Source: Bradyrhizobium sp. 1(2017)
GTDB lineage: Bacteria; Pseudomonadota; Alphaproteobacteria; Rhizobiales; Xanthobacteraceae
NCBI RefSeq assembly: GCF_011602485.2
Contig: NZ_CP050022.2
Coordinates: 310,001-374,000, forward strand
DNA length: 64,000 nt
Direction: 5' to 3'
The notes under the pieces were generated by a model. It saw only the letters and a program-made list of their open reading frames with translations. It made no database searches and was not told the origin of the DNA. Both the position numbers and the translations under genes were made by a program. Shown one piece after another: positions 26,093 to 35,662 of the stretch. Numbering within the stretch: the first letter of the stretch is position 1; each line of letters starts with the position of its first letter.

Positions 26093-26343
26093 TGCCGCGG
26101 CGAACGTGCGTCCGTCGCGGGATTGGGCGTGCGCGGTCCGTTCGGTCCGCGTGGTGGAATCTCTTCGGGAGTATGACCGGGCAATTCATCTGGCCGCGGT
26201 GTTTCGCCGGGCTCGCGCATCGGCGGCGTGATGTCGGGCTGTGGATTGCCCGGCGGAATCCCCGGCGGTGGCTCGGTCGGAGTCCCCGGTGTCGCCGGTG
26301 GAATCTCGGGCGGCTCGATCGGCATCGGCACCTTCGTGATCAT
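26083..26343 (-). CDS. Small proline-rich protein of unknown function
   Basis: An 86-residue protein in which about one residue in three is proline, with many glutamates. Segments such as PPEIPPATPGTP, PPPGIPPGNPQPD and RPDELPGHTPEEIP give it a low-complexity, extended character. No signal peptide or membrane helix is visible. I recall similar small proline-rich proteins in Bradyrhizobium annotations, but no function is known. The ATG at 26343 is preferred to an in-frame TTG at 26358; the ribosome binding site is weak. The stop codon lies within a TCACGTGTGA palindrome. Confidence 0.55.
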   Translation of the reverse strand: MITKVPMPIEPPEIPPATPGTPTEPPPGIPPGNPQPDITPPMREPGETPRPDELPGHTPEEIPPRGPNGPRTPNPATDARSPRHHT

Positions 26344-26409
26344 TTGTCCAGAGGACAATAACGATGACGCCGTGCCGATGTTCCCGGTTTGCGTGGTCCG
26401 GAAAGCGGC

Positions 26410-26796
26410 TTATTCCGGTGCGTGGCAGACAGCCTCGATGTTGTGGCCATCAGGATCGAGCACGAACGCACCGTAATAATTCGCATGGTAGTGCGGGCGG
26501 ATGCCGGGCGGGCCGTTGTCGCGTCCACCCGCTGCGATCGCCGCCTTGTAGAATGCATCCACGGTGGCGCGGTCCTTGGCTGCGATGGCGACGTGCACCG
26601 GCTTGTTCATGGCGCCCTCCGCGCCGAACCAGAAGTCCGGCTTGCCGTTGACGCCGAATCCCGCGGCCGCGGCGTGCCCGGTCTGCTCCGCCGTCACCTC
26701 CATGATCAGGCTGTAACCGAGCGGCTCCAGCGCCTTGGTGTAGAATGCTTTGGCGCGCTCATAGTCGGAGACGGAGAAACCCAAATGGTCGATCAT
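26410..26796 (-). CDS. VOC-family (glyoxalase/bleomycin resistance-like) protein
   Basis: A 128-residue vicinal-oxygen-chelate protein with two beta-alpha-beta-beta-beta modules. It starts MIDHLGFSVSDYERAKAFY and ends FVLDPDGHNIEAVCHAPE. Metal-ligand positions are His4, a histidine near HVAIAAKDRA and Glu in HNIEAV, as in the family. VOC members include glyoxalases, dioxygenases and resistance proteins, and the substrate here is unknown. It may be co-transcribed with the FkbM methyltransferase gene, whose stop lies 24 bases upstream on the same strand. Confidence 0.9.
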   Translation of the reverse strand: MIDHLGFSVSDYERAKAFYTKALEPLGYSLIMEVTAEQTGHAAAAGFGVNGKPDFWFGAEGAMNKPVHVAIAAKDRATVDAFYKAAIAAGGRDNGPPGIRPHYHANYYGAFVLDPDGHNIEAVCHAPE

Positions 26797-26820
26797 TGCA
26801 ACCTCCGTTGTTCGCTCCTG

Positions 26821-27678
26821 TCAGCGCGACAGGAACGTGTTGCTCCGCGTCTTGCGCGCGATCACGTAACCGCGCGCGACCATGTCGGCAATGCAATCCT
26901 GCTGCCATTCGTTGTGTGACAGGTGCTCGATGACGACAGCGCGCGGCCACAGCGATGGCGGCGCGTCGCGGAAGAAGCCGATCAGCACGCGGTCCTCAAA
27001 TCCCTCGACGTCGATCTTGAGCGAATCGACCTGGCCGACGCCGGCTTCGTCGAGAATGCGCGTCAGGCGCAGCGACGGCACCTTGATCGCATCGGTGCTC
27101 GCGGGGCCGGTGACGACGTGGGTGGCGCCGAGATTGCCGCCCCCGGTCTCGATCATCAGCTCGCCGTCGCTGTCGCCGGCGGCAGCCTGTATCAGGCGGA
27201 CCTGCGTCGCCCTCGATGCGACGTGATTGAACGCGAGCCGCGCAAACGTCAGCGGATGAGGTTCGATCGCAACGACCTTGCCTGATGGTCCGACCTGCCG
27301 CGCCATCACCAGTGCAAAGGTGCCGACATTGGCGCCGACATCGACGAACACGCCGCCGGCCGGTGTGTGCTGGCGCAGGAAGTCGAGCTCGTCGAGATTG
27401 TAGTCGGGATTGAACAGCGCGCCGCGCTCGGTCGCGCTGCCCTGGTGATAGAGACGGAACGATGCGCCCTGATATTGCACGTCGACCGGGCCGCCGCGCA
27501 GCAGATTGACCAGCCGCGACATCCACGGCCGGAACGCCCCGCGCTTCAGCCCCGAACGTGTCGCGAGGCTGATGATCGCGGCCTGCGCCGCGTTCGGCGC
27601 AAACGCGCCGAATGGCGCGGACGAAGGGGCATTGTCGGTCGGCAAGCAGGCGATCCTCGTTGCAGGCGGCGCATGCAT
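26821..27678 (-). CDS. FkbM-family SAM-dependent methyltransferase
   Basis: A protein of about 285 residues. The methyltransferase core contains FVDVGANVGTFALVMA (SAM-binding motif I), VVAIEPHPLTFARL (motif II) and later SLKIDVEGFEDRVLIG, which is the FkbM signature. FkbM proteins O-methylate sugars or polyketides and are often found near surface-polysaccharide genes; none is adjacent here. The start is uncertain. ATG at 27678 avoids the family A repeat upstream but has no good ribosome binding site. Confidence 0.85.
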   Translation of the reverse strand: MHAPPATRIACLPTDNAPSSAPFGAFAPNAAQAAIISLATRSGLKRGAFRPWMSRLVNLLRGGPVDVQYQGASFRLYHQGSATERGALFNPDYNLDELDFLRQHTPAGGVFVDVGANVGTFALVMARQVGPSGKVVAIEPHPLTFARLAFNHVASRATQVRLIQAAAGDSDGELMIETGGGNLGATHVVTGPASTDAIKVPSLRLTRILDEAGVGQVDSLKIDVEGFEDRVLIGFFRDAPPSLWPRAVVIEHLSHNEWQQDCIADMVARGYVIARKTRSNTFLSR

Positions 27679-27728
27679 AGCCGGTTTTGATGAGGACTCC
27701 AACGCTCGATCGGGGCCACAATCTCGGT

Positions 27729-27848
27729 GTCGTCCCGGCGAAGGCTGGGACCCATACCCCCAGGGAGAAGTTTTGGCGAAGCTGGTAACTCCTGGTCTTC
27801 GCAAAACTCAATTTTGTGGTTAGGGGTCCCGGCCTTCGCCGGGACGAC
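27729..27848. repeat. Palindromic repeat, family A copy 2
   Basis: The ends are GTCGTCCCGGCGAAGGCTGGGACC and GTCCCGGCCTTCGCCGGGACGAC read across the element. The core has TTTTGGCGAAGCTGGTAACTCC and TCTTCGCAAAACTC, which pair with each other. It lies between the ABC transporter gene and the FkbM gene. Confidence 0.85.
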
Positions 27849-27885
27849 GACTGAAAATTTTGCTCGTGTGAGCACGAGAGAAAAC

Positions 27886-29841
27886 CTACGCCGCCTTCTT
27901 CGGAGCCTTGCGCTGGCGCAGGAAGCGGCCGAGCAGCTTGCGCCTGCCCTTGCGCGGGACCAGGTCGATGTCGCTGACGAGCTTGGCACCGCCCTTGCGG
28001 CGCTCCAGTACGATCTTGCGGCTGTGGAAGGCCTCCAGCTCGGCGCGGTGCGCGACGCTGACGATGGTCGCCTTGGGCAGCGCGTCGGTGATGATCTTCA
28101 TCATCTTGTCCTGGCTCTTCTCGTCGAGCGCGGAGGTAGCCTCGTCGAGCACGACGATGTCGGGGTTATGCAGCAGCAGCCGTGCGAAAGCGAGGCGCTG
28201 CTTCTCGCCGCCCGACAGCGTCTGGTCCCATGGCCCCTCTTCCTCGATCTTCTCCTTGAGATGGTCGAGCCCGACCTTGTGCAGCGATTCGCCGATTTCA
28301 TCCACGGTCCAGTGGTCGGCCGCGCCGGGATAGGCGACCGCGCGGCGCAGGGACCCCGAGGGCACGTAAGGCCGCTGCGGCAGCATGAACAGCCGCCGGT
28401 CGGGATGGAAGTTGACGCTGCCGCCGCCCCAGGGCCAGAGCCCGGCGATGGCGCGCACCAGCGTGCTCTTGCCGGTGCCGGATTCGCCGGCGACCAGGAG
28501 CCGCTCGCCCGGCTCGATCACCACTTCGGTCTCCCCGACCACGGCGGTGCCGTCGTCGAGCGTGACCGAAAGATCCTTCAGCTCCAGCATGGCCTCGTTG
28601 CTGGTCTCGCCACGCTTGATGCGGCCGAGGCCATCGCCCTGTTCGGCGCGTTCGAGACCGTCGAGCGACATCATCAGGGAGGCGATGCGGCGCGCGCAGG
28701 CGTTCCAGTCCGCGAGCCGCGGATAATTGTCGACCAGCCAGCCGAACGCGCTCTGCACGATGGTGAAGGCGGAAGCGGCCTGCATCACCTGGCCCAGCGT
28801 CATGCTGCCGTCGAGGAATTTTGGCGCACACAGCAGAAGAGGGACCACGGGCGCAACGAGGCTCGAGCCCTGCGACACCAGCGTGGTGCGCATGTGCTGG
28901 CCGGCAAGGCGGGCCCATTGCCGGAGCACGCCAGTGAAATTGCGGTCGATGCCGCCGCGCTCTTCCTCCTCGCCGCCGAGCAGCGCGATGCTCTCGCCAT
29001 TCTCGCGCACGCGCGTCAGCGTATAGCGGAAATCGGCCTCGGTCTGGTTCTTGTCCTCGGATACCTGCACGAAGCGGCGGCCGATCACCAGGATCGAGCT
29101 GGAGGCGATCGCGGCGTAGAGAATCGCGGCGATCACCAGGAAGCCGGGAATGGTGATGCTCGAGCCGCCGAGCGTGACGGTGAGCGCGCCGCCGATGGTC
29201 CATAGCACGAGGATGAAGGTCACGGCCGATAGCAGCGCGGAGGTCACGCCGGCGAGGAAATCGACCGGCGAGTCGGTCGCGATGCGCAAATCCTCGGCGA
29301 TCCGGTATTCCGGATTCTTGTGGTCGCCGCCGACGAGATTGAGCTGATAGTAGCGCCCGTTGGCGAGCCAGCGCGTCAGCACGCTGCTGGTGAGCCAGGC
29401 GCGCCAGCGCCGCTGGATGCTCATGCGCGCGAACACCTGCGCCACGGCGAGCACGATGCTGCCGATCGCGAGCGGGAAGAATACCGCCGTGAGATGGAAG
29501 ACACTCGCCGCATCGCGCTTCTCGATGGCGTCGAAGATCGCGCGATTCCAGACATTGATGCCGTACTGGAAGCCGACGGTCAGGACGATCAGCCCGCCGA
29601 GGCCGATCGAGAACGGCCAGGCCAGACGATCGCCCTTGCGGCCCCAGAAGCCGCGGGCGCTGATCCAGAAGCGCGTCAGCAGATAATCCTTGCGGATCTG
29701 CTCGGCTTCCTCCGGTGACAATTCGGGGTCGGGTTCGACCAGCTCGGGCGGCGGCGGTGCCACGTCATCGCCGTTCTCGTCCTTGATCTCGACGATGGGC
29801 GGCGTCTTGCCCTGTTCGCGCTGTGCGGCCGGCTTGTGCAT
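27886..29841 (-). CDS. ABC transporter, fused permease-ATPase (SbmA/BacA-YddA related)
   Basis: A 651-residue half-transporter. An acidic N-terminal tail precedes six membrane helices (about 60-360) of the ABC_membrane_2/SbmA-BacA type, with RWRAWLTSSVLTRWLANG and NPEYRIAEDLRIATD. The ATPase domain has Walker A GESGTGKST, signature LSGGEKQRLAFAR, Walker B IVVLDEATSALD and an H-loop in VAHR. Relatives include E. coli YddA and Bradyrhizobium BclA, a peptide importer needed inside some legume nodules. Whether this copy carries peptides is unknown. The ATG at 29841 is preferred to an in-frame TTG. Confidence 0.9.
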   Translation of the reverse strand: MHKPAAQREQGKTPPIVEIKDENGDDVAPPPPELVEPDPELSPEEAEQIRKDYLLTRFWISARGFWGRKGDRLAWPFSIGLGGLIVLTVGFQYGINVWNRAIFDAIEKRDAASVFHLTAVFFPLAIGSIVLAVAQVFARMSIQRRWRAWLTSSVLTRWLANGRYYQLNLVGGDHKNPEYRIAEDLRIATDSPVDFLAGVTSALLSAVTFILVLWTIGGALTVTLGGSSITIPGFLVIAAILYAAIASSSILVIGRRFVQVSEDKNQTEADFRYTLTRVRENGESIALLGGEEEERGGIDRNFTGVLRQWARLAGQHMRTTLVSQGSSLVAPVVPLLLCAPKFLDGSMTLGQVMQAASAFTIVQSAFGWLVDNYPRLADWNACARRIASLMMSLDGLERAEQGDGLGRIKRGETSNEAMLELKDLSVTLDDGTAVVGETEVVIEPGERLLVAGESGTGKSTLVRAIAGLWPWGGGSVNFHPDRRLFMLPQRPYVPSGSLRRAVAYPGAADHWTVDEIGESLHKVGLDHLKEKIEEEGPWDQTLSGGEKQRLAFARLLLHNPDIVVLDEATSALDEKSQDKMMKIITDALPKATIVSVAHRAELEAFHSRKIVLERRKGGAKLVSDIDLVPRKGRRKLLGRFLRQRKAPKKAA

Positions 29842-29894
29842 GAGCGGACAACGCAAGGGAAATCAAACGGTTCCCTCGGGTTCCGACCGCCGGA

Positions 29895-32030
29895 TCACTC
29901 GGCGGCGCCGTCGCGGACGCGCCGCAGCCGCGCGGCCCGGTGCAGAACCCGGGACAGTTCCTCTATCGAATAGGGCTTTTGCACGAGATCGAGGCCGGTC
30001 GCGCCGTCCTGAGACAGGGCCTGGCTGTAGCCCGTGGTCAGCACGACCGGCACGCCGATGCCGCGCTCGCGGACCGCCTTTGCCAAATCGAGGCCGGTCA
30101 TCCCGGGCATCACCACGTCCGAGAACACGACGTCAAAGCGATCCGCGTCCACAACGAGCTCGGCGAGGGCATCGGTCGCATTGTCGACCAGCGTGATGCT
30201 GTAGCCGAGCTCGGTGAGGCCATCGGCGGCAAAATTGGCGAGCTCGATATTGTCCTCGACCACCAGAACCGACATGCCGCTACCGGCCACGGCCGGCGCC
30301 GTGTTCGGCGCCTGCCGCTGCGGTAAGAGGTCCGGCGGCACGCGCGGCAGGTAGAGCGAGAAGGTGCTGCCTTGCCCCACCTCGCTCGTCGCCGTCACTT
30401 CGCCGCCGGATTGCCGGGCGAAGCCGAACACCTGGGACAGGCCGAGACCGGTGCCGTGACCGACCTGCTTGGTGGTGAAGAACGGCTCGAAGATGCGCCC
30501 GAGGCGCGCGGCCGGGATGCCGATGCCGGTGTCGGTGACAGTGACGCGGAAAAAACCATGATGGCCCGCGGGGGCTGGCATGTCCGGAATGGCCGTCGCG
30601 GCCTCGACCCCGAGGATGATCCTGCCCTTGCTCTGCATGGCGTCGCGCGCGTTGGTTGCCATGTTGATCAGCGCCGTCTCGAACTGGCCGGCATCGGCAT
30701 CGACGAGACAGGGCTCCGCCGGCAGCCGCATCGTGATTTCGATCGCGGGGCCGAGTAGCGTTGCCAGCATATCGTGCAGCGACTGCACCCGCTGGCCGAC
30801 GTCGAACACCTCGGGCTTCAGAGTCTGGCGCCGCGCAAAGGCGAGCAGCTGGGAGGTCAGCTTGGCGGCGCGCGCGACCGAATCTGCAATGGCCGTGATG
30901 TAGCGTTGCCGCCGCTCCTCCGTCAGTTGCGCGCGATTCAAAAGGTCGACCGAGGCGCGGATCACGGTCAGCAGATTGTTGAAGTCGTGCGCGACGCCGC
31001 CGGTGAGCTGCCCGAGCGCCTCCAGGCGCTGGCTGTGCTTGAGCGCGTCCTCGGCTTCGCGCCGAGCGGCGGCTTCGGCCTGGAGATGCTGGGTGCGGCG
31101 GAATGCGAAGGCGAGCAGCAGGAACAGGAGTGCCGTGGCGGGGACGCCGAACACCAGGTGCTGGCCCATGGTGGCAAACCAGCGTGCGCGGATCGCCGAG
31201 CTCTCGAGCCCGGCGCTGACATAGATCGGATACTGGGCGATGCGCCGGTAGCCGATGCGCCGCTCGATCCCGTCCGACGGCCAGGCGATGGTCATCAGGC
31301 CATGCTCGGGGCTTGCGGCGATCTTCTGGCCGACAGGTCCGCCCGGATCGAGCCGGACGTCGCGGTCGCGCCGTGGGTAATTCGCGAGCAACACACCATC
31401 GGCGCGGCCCATCGCGAAGAAGCTGCCGGGATCGGAACCGATCCTGGCGTAAAAGCTCTCGAAATATTCCGGCAGGACGGAGGCCTGGATCACGCCGATG
31501 AAGCTGCCGTCGTCGGAGTCGCGCCGGCGGCTGACGCTGAAGAAGCGGGCGCCCTGATAGGGGGGACGCGGCGTCAGTGCCATGCCGATGAAAGTGCCGA
31601 TGCTCTGGTCGATGTGGGCATAGAAGTAATCGCGGTCCGCAAAGCCCAGCTCCGGCGGCGGCGAGGCGAGGCTGTTGACTAGCGCTTTTCCGTCCGCGTC
31701 GAAGATCCAAGCCGATTTGAGCTGCGGCAGCGAATCGGCCAGGCGCTTCAGGCGGTGGTGCAACGCCGGCTCGCGCGTGCGGATGGTGTCGTCGGAAAGG
31801 CCGCGCACCACCTCGTTGAGCTCGGCAAGGCTGCGGTCGATGGTCTCGAACACCTTGAGCGCATGCTCATGCGCGACATCGAGCGTGCGCTCGATCTCGC
31901 GGTCGGCGGTGTCTTTTGTCGATTTGTACGAGATGGTGGACGCGATGACGAACAGCGCAACAGGCAGCGCCAGGGATGCAGCCATCATCCACTGCAACAG
32001 TTTCAGCGAATTGCGTTGCGCTCCCTGCAC
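29895..32030 (-). CDS. Hybrid sensor histidine kinase/response regulator
   Basis: A 711-residue membrane kinase. A transmembrane helix at about 14-35 leads to a periplasmic double-Cache-type sensor domain (35-290), then a second helix near 300. HisKA follows with the phospho-acceptor in GGVAHDFNNLLTVI. The HATPase domain has the N-box NMATNARDAM, the G1 box DTGIGIP and the G2 box GTGLGLSQVFG. A C-terminal receiver has FSDVVMPGMTG and QKPYS. The Cache domain suggests sensing of a small organic ligand. The GTG at 32030 follows GGGATCGGAG; a longer TTG start is possible. No separate output regulator is adjacent. Confidence 0.92.
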   Translation of the reverse strand: MQGAQRNSLKLLQWMMAASLALPVALFVIASTISYKSTKDTADREIERTLDVAHEHALKVFETIDRSLAELNEVVRGLSDDTIRTREPALHHRLKRLADSLPQLKSAWIFDADGKALVNSLASPPPELGFADRDYFYAHIDQSIGTFIGMALTPRPPYQGARFFSVSRRRDSDDGSFIGVIQASVLPEYFESFYARIGSDPGSFFAMGRADGVLLANYPRRDRDVRLDPGGPVGQKIAASPEHGLMTIAWPSDGIERRIGYRRIAQYPIYVSAGLESSAIRARWFATMGQHLVFGVPATALLFLLLAFAFRRTQHLQAEAAARREAEDALKHSQRLEALGQLTGGVAHDFNNLLTVIRASVDLLNRAQLTEERRQRYITAIADSVARAAKLTSQLLAFARRQTLKPEVFDVGQRVQSLHDMLATLLGPAIEITMRLPAEPCLVDADAGQFETALINMATNARDAMQSKGRIILGVEAATAIPDMPAPAGHHGFFRVTVTDTGIGIPAARLGRIFEPFFTTKQVGHGTGLGLSQVFGFARQSGGEVTATSEVGQGSTFSLYLPRVPPDLLPQRQAPNTAPAVAGSGMSVLVVEDNIELANFAADGLTELGYSITLVDNATDALAELVVDADRFDVVFSDVVMPGMTGLDLAKAVRERGIGVPVVLTTGYSQALSQDGATGLDLVQKPYSIEELSRVLHRAARLRRVRDGAAE

Positions 32031-32176
32031 GGCTCCGATCCCTGGTCGGAGCTTAGCTGACTTTCCCGCTCGGAAGGAAGTCTCTTGTGATGAGAACCGG
32101 AGGTTGTACTGCGCCGGTTCACGCGCGAGGCCTCGTGGAGCCAAATTCCACTGCGGCTGGCCGCGGGGGTGGAATG

Positions 32177-32197
32177 CCCCGGCCGTTCAGGCCGGGG
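32177..32197 (-). terminator. Hairpin downstream of sdhB
   Basis: CCCCGGCC pairs with GGCCGGGG around five bases, 20 bases past the sdhB stop on the minus strand. No T-run follows, so it may stabilise the 3' end of the sdh message or end it with Rho. Confidence 0.5.
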
Positions 32198-32216
32198 ACC
32201 GCAGCACGAATGGCCT

Positions 32217-32999
32217 CTAGATCTGCCGCTCGACCATCTTGAGCTTGAGCTCGGCGATGGCCTCGGCGGGGTTGAGGCCCTTCGGACAGGCCTTGGCGCA
32301 GTTCATGATGGTGTGGCAGCGATAGAGGCGGAACGGGTCCTCGAGATTGTCGAGCCGCTCGCCGGTCGCCTCGTCGCGCGAATCGGACACCCAGCGGTTG
32401 GCCTGCAGCAGTGCGGCGGGGCCGAGATAGCGGTCGCTGTTCCACCAATAGCTCGGGCACGAGGTCGAGCAGCAGGCGCACAGGATGCACTCGTAGAGGC
32501 CGTCGAGCTTCTCGCGGTCCTCGTGACTCTGGCGCCATTCCTTCTGCGGCGTCGGAGAGGTCGTCTTCAGCCACGGCTCGACGGAAGCGTATTGTGCGTA
32601 GAAATTGGTGAGGTCGGGAACGAGGTCCTTCACCACCGGCTGGTGCGGCAGCGGGTTGATCTTCACCGCGCCGTCCTTCACGTCGTGCATCGAGCGGGTG
32701 CAGGCCAGCGTGTTCTGGCCGTCGATGTTCATCGCGCAGGAGCCGCAGACGCCTTCGCGGCAGGAGCGGCGGAAGGTCAGCGACGGGTCGATGTGGTTCT
32801 TGATCCAGATCAGGCCGTCCAGCACCATCGGACCGCAATCATTGGTGTCGACGTAATAGGTGTCGACGCTCGGATTCTTGCCGTCGTCCGGATTCCAGCG
32901 ATAGACCTTGAACTCGCGGAGCTCGGTCGCGCCCGCGGGCTTCGGCCAGGTCTTGCCGCCTGAGATCTTGGAGTTCTTCGGAAGTGCGAATTCAACCAT
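32217..32999 (-). CDS. sdhB: Succinate dehydrogenase iron-sulfur subunit
   Basis: A 260-residue subunit of complex II. The N-terminal ferredoxin domain has the 2Fe-2S cysteines in [15 protein letters not shown]. The C-terminal domain has [16 protein letters not shown] and [17 protein letters not shown] for the 4Fe-4S and 3Fe-4S clusters. It carries electrons from FAD in SdhA to ubiquinone at SdhCD, on the cytoplasmic face of the inner membrane. It is the last gene of sdhCDAB, 24 bases after sdhA, with AAGG before the ATG. Confidence 0.98.
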   Translation of the reverse strand: MVEFALPKNSKISGGKTWPKPAGATELREFKVYRWNPDDGKNPSVDTYYVDTNDCGPMVLDGLIWIKNHIDPSLTFRRSCREGVCGSCAMNIDGQNTLACTRSMHDVKDGAVKINPLPHQPVVKDLVPDLTNFYAQYASVEPWLKTTSPTPQKEWRQSHEDREKLDGLYECILCACCSTSCPSYWWNSDRYLGPAALLQANRWVSDSRDEATGERLDNLEDPFRLYRCHTIMNCAKACPKGLNPAEAIAELKLKMVERQI

Positions 33000-33023
33000 T
33001 TCGATAAGGCCTTCGCTGTTCGA

Positions 33024-34859
33024 TCAATACACGCGCGCCTTCGGCGGGATGTACTGCACGTCGTTGGTCATGGTGTAGTTGTGAACCGGGCGATACTCGA
33101 TCTTGACCTTGCCGGAATCGTCCAGCCAGGCCAGCGTGTGCTTCATCCAGTTCTTGTCGTCGCGCTCGGAGAAGTCCTCGCGGGCATGCGCGCCGCGGCT
33201 CTCGGTGCGGTTGGCGGCCGAGTTCATCGTTACCACCGCCTGCGAGATCAGATTGTCGAATTCGAGCGTCTCGACGAGGTCCGAATTCCACACCAGCGAA
33301 CGGTCGGACACGGCGATGTCGGTGATGCCGCTGTGGACCTTCTGGATCAGGTTCTGGCCTTCGCTCAGGACCTCGCCGGTGCGGAACACCGCGCAATTGT
33401 TCTGCATCACGTGCTGCATGCCTTCGCGCAGCTTCGCGGTCGGCGTGCCGCCGGAGGCGTAGCGGTAATGGTCGAGGCGGCCGAGCGCGAGCTCGGACGA
33501 GTTCGCCGGCAGCTCGGGCTGCTTGGCGTTGGGCGTGAGCTTCTCGGCGAGGCGGAGCGCCGCGGCGCGGCCGAACACCACGAGGTCGATCAGCGAGTTG
33601 GAGCCGAGGCGGTTGGCGCCGTGCACGGAGACGCAGGCAGCTTCGCCGATCGCCATCAGGCCGGGGATGATGGCGTTGTCGTCGCCGTCCTTCTTGGTCA
33701 GCACCTCGCCGTGATAGTTCGTGGGGATGCCGCCCATGTTGTAGTGCACGGTCGGCACGATCGGGATCGGCTCGCGCGTCACGTCGACATTGGCGAAGAT
33801 TTTTGCGGATTCGGAGATGCCCGGCAGGCGCTCGGCGAGCACCGCGGGATCGAGATGGTCGAGATGCAGGAAGATGTGGTCTTTCTTCTTGCCGACGCCG
33901 CGGCCTTCGCGGATCTCGATGGTCATCGCGCGCGAGACGACGTCACGCGAGGCCAGATCCTTTGCGGACGGCGCGTAGCGTTCCATGAAGCGCTCGCCCT
34001 CGGAGTTGACGAGATAGCCGCCCTCGCCGCGCGCGCCCTCGGTGACGAGGCAGCCCGAGCCGTAGATGCCGGTCGGGTGGAACTGCACGAACTCCATGTC
34101 CTGCATCGGCAGGCCGGCGCGCAGCACCATGCCGCCGCCGTCGCCGGTGCAGGTGTGCGCCGAGGTGCAGGAGGCATAGGCGCGGCCGTAGCCGCCGGTC
34201 GCCAGGATCGTGGTCTGAGCGCGGAAGCGGTGCAGCGTGCCGTCGTCGAGCTTGAGCGCGATGACGCCGCGGCAGGTGCCCTGATCGTCCATGATCAGGT
34301 CGATGGCGAAGAACTCGATGAAGAACTCGGCCGCGTGGCGCAGCGACTGGCCGTACATCGTGTGCAGCATGGCGTGGCCGGTGCGGTCGGCAGCGGCGCA
34401 GGTGCGCTGCGCCTGGCTCTTGCCGAACTCGGTGGTCATGCCGCCGAACGGGCGCTGGTAGATCTTGCCGTCCTCGGTGCGCGAGAACGGCACGCCCCAA
34501 TGCTCCAGCTCATAGACCGCGTCGGGCGCGTTGCGCACCATGTATTCGATCGCGTCCTGGTCGCCGAGCCAGTCCGACCCCTTCACGGTGTCGTACATGT
34601 GCCAGCGCCAATCGTCCTTGTGCATGTTGCCGAGCGAGGCGGAGATGCCGCCCTGCGCCGCAACCGTGTGCGAGCGGGTCGGAAACACCTTGGTGATGCA
34701 GGCGGTGCGCAGGCCCGCTTCGCTGCAGCCGACCACGGCGCGCAGGCCCGCGCCGCCGGCGCCGACGACGACGACGTCATAGGTGTGGTCTTCGATCGGA
34801 TAGGCTTTGCCGTTGGTGGCGGGAGCGCCGTTGCCCGAGCCATTCGTTGTGGTGGCCAT
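33024..34859 (-). CDS. sdhA: Succinate dehydrogenase flavoprotein subunit
   Basis: A 611-residue catalytic subunit. [12 protein letters not shown] binds FAD. The FAD-linking histidine lies in [11 protein letters not shown], and the active-site region contains [19 protein letters not shown] and the catalytic arginine in DVVSRAM. It oxidises succinate to fumarate in the citric-acid cycle and respiratory chain. GGAG precedes the ATG, which lies three bases after the sdhD stop, indicating translational coupling. A low-complexity N-terminal tail ([15 protein letters not shown]) precedes the conserved fold. Confidence 0.98.
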   Translation of the reverse strand: MATTTNGSGNGAPATNGKAYPIEDHTYDVVVVGAGGAGLRAVVGCSEAGLRTACITKVFPTRSHTVAAQGGISASLGNMHKDDWRWHMYDTVKGSDWLGDQDAIEYMVRNAPDAVYELEHWGVPFSRTEDGKIYQRPFGGMTTEFGKSQAQRTCAAADRTGHAMLHTMYGQSLRHAAEFFIEFFAIDLIMDDQGTCRGVIALKLDDGTLHRFRAQTTILATGGYGRAYASCTSAHTCTGDGGGMVLRAGLPMQDMEFVQFHPTGIYGSGCLVTEGARGEGGYLVNSEGERFMERYAPSAKDLASRDVVSRAMTIEIREGRGVGKKKDHIFLHLDHLDPAVLAERLPGISESAKIFANVDVTREPIPIVPTVHYNMGGIPTNYHGEVLTKKDGDDNAIIPGLMAIGEAACVSVHGANRLGSNSLIDLVVFGRAAALRLAEKLTPNAKQPELPANSSELALGRLDHYRYASGGTPTAKLREGMQHVMQNNCAVFRTGEVLSEGQNLIQKVHSGITDIAVSDRSLVWNSDLVETLEFDNLISQAVVTMNSAANRTESRGAHAREDFSERDDKNWMKHTLAWLDDSGKVKIEYRPVHNYTMTNDVQYIPPKARVY

Positions 34860-34862
34860 GGG

Positions 34863-35267
34863 TTACACTCCGGATGACAGTTTCAGGATCGCGTAGGTGG
34901 CGGCGAGCGCCACGCCGACCGAGAAGAAATTGTTGAGCATGATCAAGACGAGCTTCAGCTTCTCGTTATGGACGTAGTCCTCGATCACCACCTGCATGCC
35001 GATCTTCATGTGCCAGGCGCAGGCGAAGATGAAGAGGAGCAGGATCACCGCGACGGGAACGGAGCTCAGAGTCTGCGCCACGTAGACCTGGTTGCGGCCG
35101 AGCAGCATCATGATGATCACCAGCGCCGGGATCATCAGCAGCGTCATGGCGACGCCGGTGATGCGCTGGCGCCAGAAATCGGACGTGCCGGAATGCGCGG
35201 CGCCGAGATTGCGGACGCGGCCGAGCGGGGTGCGCATGCTGCGCTTCGGCGTATCGGCTGAGCTCAT
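34863..35267 (-). CDS. sdhD: Succinate dehydrogenase membrane anchor subunit SdhD
   Basis: A 134-residue protein with three membrane helices (about 30-60, 66-90 and 103-128). The heme-ligand region is FACAWHMKIGMQVVIEDYVH, the standard SdhD pattern of alphaproteobacteria. Together with SdhC it binds heme b and ubiquinone. It overlaps the sdhC stop by four bases (ATGA). Confidence 0.96.
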   Translation of the reverse strand: MSSADTPKRSMRTPLGRVRNLGAAHSGTSDFWRQRITGVAMTLLMIPALVIIMMLLGRNQVYVAQTLSSVPVAVILLLFIFACAWHMKIGMQVVIEDYVHNEKLKLVLIMLNNFFSVGVALAATYAILKLSSGV

Positions 35268-35662
35268 CGGCCGCCTCCGTTCGCATAGGCGATGATCCAG
35301 ATCAGCACCGTCAGCGCGATGCCGCCGATCAGGGCGCCCCAGGTCAGCGCTTCGCGCTCATTGGCCTTGAAGCCATAGCCGAGATCCCAGACGAAGTGCC
35401 GGATGCCGCTGAGCATATGGTGCATCAAGGCCCAGGTGTAGCCGAACACGATCAGCCGTCCGATGATGCTGCCGGTGAAGGCCTGGACGTGCGCGTAGGC
35501 GGCGGGGCCGGTGGCTGCGGCAACCAGCCACCAGACCAGCAGCAGGGTTCCGACATAGAGGGCGATGCCGGTGGCGCGATGGACGATGGACAGAGCCATC
35601 GTCAGCGTCCAGCGGTACACTTGCATGTGTGGCGAAAGTGGTCGTTCGATCCGTGCGGTCAT
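35264..35662 (-). CDS. sdhC: Succinate dehydrogenase cytochrome b556 subunit SdhC
   Basis: A 132-residue protein with three membrane helices. RPLSPHMQVY at the N-terminus and SIVHRATGIALYVG mark the SdhC family. HHMLSGIRHFVWDLG carries the heme-ligand histidine. It is the first gene of the sdhCDAB operon. A candidate promoter lies about 60 bases upstream. Confidence 0.96.
   Translation of the reverse strand: MTARIERPLSPHMQVYRWTLTMALSIVHRATGIALYVGTLLLVWWLVAAATGPAAYAHVQAFTGSIIGRLIVFGYTWALMHHMLSGIRHFVWDLGYGFKANEREALTWGALIGGIALTVLIWIIAYANGGGR

Noticed and set aside
33081..34877. Rightward 598-codon frame across sdhA
   Set aside because: Antisense shadow of sdhA, which has all catalytic motifs; no domain on the other strand.
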